From: Garcia nutans
Lineage: Eukaryota > Streptophyta > Magnoliopsida > Malpighiales > Euphorbiaceae
Direction: 5' to 3'
DNA: 64,000 bases
NCBI GenBank assembly: GCA_947685225.1
Contig: CANTUV010000012.1
Span: 4,216,001-4,280,000 of the forward strand
Positions 61,421 to 64,000 of this stretch are shown here, piece after piece. The notes below the pieces were generated by a model. The model was not told the origin of the DNA. It worked only from the letters and a program-made list of their open reading frames with translations, and did not search any database. Positions within the stretch are counted from its first letter, which is position 1. The number at the start of each line of letters is the position of its first letter. A program made the translations under genes and the position numbers.

Positions 61421-62041
61421 AAACTAAGTTTCATTTTTCTATCGAAGCATGTTGCATTATTTCTTAATCTCGGCCAAACTTGGCCCAAATTACATAAATT
61501 GGATCTGGAATGAACAACTTTACTAGATTATCAAGAATGGTTCTAGTCACTATATTATTTACAAAAATTCAAGTGGGTTATTTTAAATTATGGTCAGATT
61601 CAAAATATAAATTTCTTCAAAAAAAGTTAAAAATAAAAATATTTTAAAATTTATATATATATTACATTCAAAAAAAATTATTTCAAGTTTCACACTCAAA
61701 TTTTAAATACAAAATATTTACCATTTTTTAAGTGCATCCTTTTTTTGAAAAGACTTTAAGTGCAACCTTCATCCTTAGGTAGAATAGGTTTGAAGTTAGA
61801 GCGGTTGGCCCATACGGAGAGATAAGAAAAATAACCCATTCATAATTGCAATCAAATAAATAAATTAATTTTCAAATGAAAAATCAAGTAGGATTAAAAA
61901 GGAATATAAAATGTATCCAACAAGGCCAATCATGGGTTGATATGCAATCATTAAACTTTGCAAAACATATAAAACTAATAAGAAAAGTGCAGCCTTATGG
62001 CAAGTTGGAAAGAAAGAACTGTTTGTGGCAGGTAGATATTG
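61421..62041. other. AT-rich, no feature seen
   Basis: No coding or repeat structure recognised in this stretch. Confidence 0.5.
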
Positions 62042-62052
62042 GTCCCACATCG
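62042..62052 (+). promoter_or_regulatory. Plant snRNA-type upstream sequence element (USE)
   Basis: GTCCCACATCG is a perfect match to the plant snRNA promoter element RTCCCACATCG. A TATA-like tataataaatataa follows at 62075-62088, 22 bp downstream (about 30 bp if the second tata is used). Roughly 22-25 bp is the spacing of Pol III-type plant snRNA genes. Chance occurrence of the 11-mer in a window this size is not negligible (around 0.06 for both strands with even base use). Confidence 0.5.
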
Positions 62053-62104
62053 AACACTAACACTATTAGTGATTATAATAAATATAATCTTGTATTGCTA
62101 CCTT

Positions 62105-62219
62105 TGAAATGGTGCTTAAGTATGCACCAACTGCCACCATTAGTGGCTTGATTGATTTAGTATTAGCTTCAAAGTTTTCTTTAAATCATTCTCATGCAAT
62201 TGCTTATGAAACTTTTTTT
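62105..62219 (+). ncRNA. Putative small RNA transcription unit (unidentified)
   Basis: If the USE and TATA at 62042-62088 are used by Pol III, a transcript would start near 62105-62112 and end at the T8 run at 62212-62219, about 110 nt. The candidate contains two small hairpins: ggtgcttaagtatgcacc and gccaccattagtggc. It does not match U1, U2, U4, U5, U6, U3 or 7SL as I remember them. Speculative; it could equally be a dead promoter fragment. Confidence 0.25.
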
Positions 62220-64000
62220 TCCTTTTTTCCTTTCTGTTTAATTAGACTTGAAATTTTTTTTTCTTCGAATGTTTTATTTTTCTAACGTTGAAGTATTGCA
62301 GTAAAAGCCAAATACAGAGATGAATTTTTTTTAAAAAAAATAAAAAATAAAAAGGTATATTTTTTAAGTCTTCTAACCAATTGAATGTAACTAGTGAAAT
62401 AGGTTGAGGTTGGTGCCTGCCTTACATATTTGACCCAACAGTCAAGACTAAGTTGCACATTGTCAATGCCATATCCCTTTATTATGGAGTTTTTTTTTTG
62501 AAGTTACATATGCATTAAATTAAATTAAATTTTTTTTTAATTTAAATAAATTTAAAAATATAATTTCAGTATTATTATCTCCGTGTATTAGCATATAAAA
62601 TAAAAAATGTATACTAATTAATAAAATAAATGTAAATTATCTTGTCTCTCTTACCAATAATGCTAATATTTGTTTAATTTTTTTTTTAAAAAAATTGAAA
62701 TTTATTTATAAGATAAAAGGTTAAAATTGAAAATTTAAAAAAACTAAATCACAATTAACTTATTAACCTGTAAATTTATTAAATGTTCTAGATTGAAAGA
62801 GTGAGAAAATGAGCTAATAATTAGAAGTAATGAGAATTACCCTCATCTTAATTTATGATATTGAAATAATATTTTATTATTTAAAATAAGAATAAATATT
62901 TTTGTTATTTAAATTAAAATTGAACTAAAATTAATTTTAAATCAATTTTTTTTGTCTTCAACTAATAAAATGTTAAATCTAATTGAAAAAGAATTATATT
63001 AGATAGACAAGACCACCAAAGTCATGGATCGAATGTGGTTTTACATTTTATATTGTATTGTGCTATTACACATGGGATCACATGCATTGTTAAGCTTAAG
63101 CACAAAATAGATAACAAGTAAAACTTAATAAATTCCCTTTGAAAAAATCTCATAATTTTTTTTAAGAGATCAATCAATTGTTTATAAAGTAATTAACTTT
63201 AAAAAATATGAATATTTTGGATTATATAAAAAATATTTTTCTTTCATAAAACTTAATTTTCATAATAATGGTGGAATGAAAATTGTTACAAAAATAAATC
63301 AAATTTGGTAAGCACTTTCACTTATCTAGGTGGATGGTGACCTAACTTGAAGTTTACTAATCATAGAATGACACCTGGATTACATATAAAAACCTAGTAT
63401 ACATATAATAAAATGAGTATTTGGAATAGTTTTTGTTTTTTTTTGTTTTTACGGTTTTTTTAGAAACAAAAATCAAAATATATTTAATAATACTAAAAAA
63501 ATCAAAATATATTTAAAAATATCATCAAATTTTAAATTTATTATTAAATAAAAATTATTTCAGATTAAATACATAATACATAAAATATGATTTTTAGAAT
63601 TTTAATTTTAAAAAAATATTATATATTAATACAACTCTTTTTTTTCTATAAAACATTTTATATCAATAAAACTCTATTTTTTATAGTAAAAATTATTTTT
63701 TAATTATTTTTTAAAATTTTTGATTTTTTTTATTTTTAATAATTAAAATTTTAATAATTATGATATATAATTTTTAACAATATAAAAACAAATGTTTAAA
63801 AATATATAATAAAAATTAAAAATAATTTTTTTTAATTTTAAAAATTAAAAATAAAAATTCTAGGGCCAAAGCAAAACATAAACATTTGGGGAAGTCCAAA
63901 ACCTCGTAGTGTGGGAGTGGCAGAGGGAGCACGGCGCTGCTACAGAATGTTTACTTTGTTTTGAGGTTTTGGTGTCCAGACTATGTGCTCATTAATTAAA
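62220..64000. other. AT-rich tail of the window
   Basis: Mostly long A/T runs with no coding signal. The last 140 bases (from about 63860) are clearly less AT-rich and may approach a gene or another element, but nothing can be named. Confidence 0.5.

Noticed and set aside
61865..62151. Overlapping open frames on both strands near 61.9-62.1 kb
   Set aside because: No domain, opposite-strand overlap, and the interval includes the snRNA-type promoter element, which fits a non-coding interpretation better.

Overview
This is a stretch of repeat-dense, AT-rich nuclear DNA from a plant, most likely a eudicot. The evidence is the set of families present: Athila and Tat Ty3/gypsy LTR retrotransposons, a CACTA (En/Spm) transposon with TNP2- and Ptta-type proteins, MULE transposases, a FAR1-like gene, and plant mobile domain (PMD) coding. 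I see no intact host gene. Almost everything is a transposon, a transposon relic, or an unnamed repeat. All family calls come from reading motifs; no database search was run.

Layout. (1) The background of roughly the first 57.5 kb is a palindrome-rich repeat with a monomer of about 690 bp. It appears on the + strand at 1-1434, 4118-5629, 18195-19190 and 44415-46785, and reversed at 56700-57530. (2) Into it are inserted a solo LTR (1435-4117, duplicated target ATCAT) and a decayed Athila element on the minus strand (5630-18194, duplicated target CTGAG). A block of about 25 kb (19191-44414) also interrupts it. (3) That block holds a FAR1-like pseudogene (19549-21721), poorly defined sequence, and a CACTA element (about 26411-44414). 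The CACTA TNP2 gene is split by a young but internally deleted Tat-type retrotransposon (30799-39418, duplicated target GAATC). (4) From 46786 to about 56700 lies a decayed MULE-type region: a PMD gene on the + strand broken by a Copia-like solo LTR (47949-49368, target TTAAA), and a MURA-type transposase on the minus strand broken by a second copy of the first solo-LTR family (52201-55080, target GTCTT). (5) Beyond 57530 there is unassigned sequence, a third solo LTR of the same family (58430-60969, target GGACT), a piece of another gypsy LTR, and AT-rich DNA. The last part contains a perfect plant snRNA-type promoter element (62042-62052).

How the parts relate. The region is a record of nested insertion. 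Perfect 5-bp target duplications allow six LTR insertions to be bounded to the base, and three of them belong to one family reduced to solo LTRs by LTR-LTR recombination. Athila is old: its LTRs differ at nearly one in ten positions where I compared them, and its pol is frameshifted and deleted. The Tat element is young, with near-identical LTRs and an open gag, yet it lacks most of RT, RNase H and a recognisable protease, so it probably moved using enzymes supplied by a relative. PMD-like coding occurs twice in unrelated carriers: in the MULE region and, antisense, near the 3' LTR of the Tat element. The most unusual object is the palindrome-chain repeat, which changes orientation across the MULE/PMD block.
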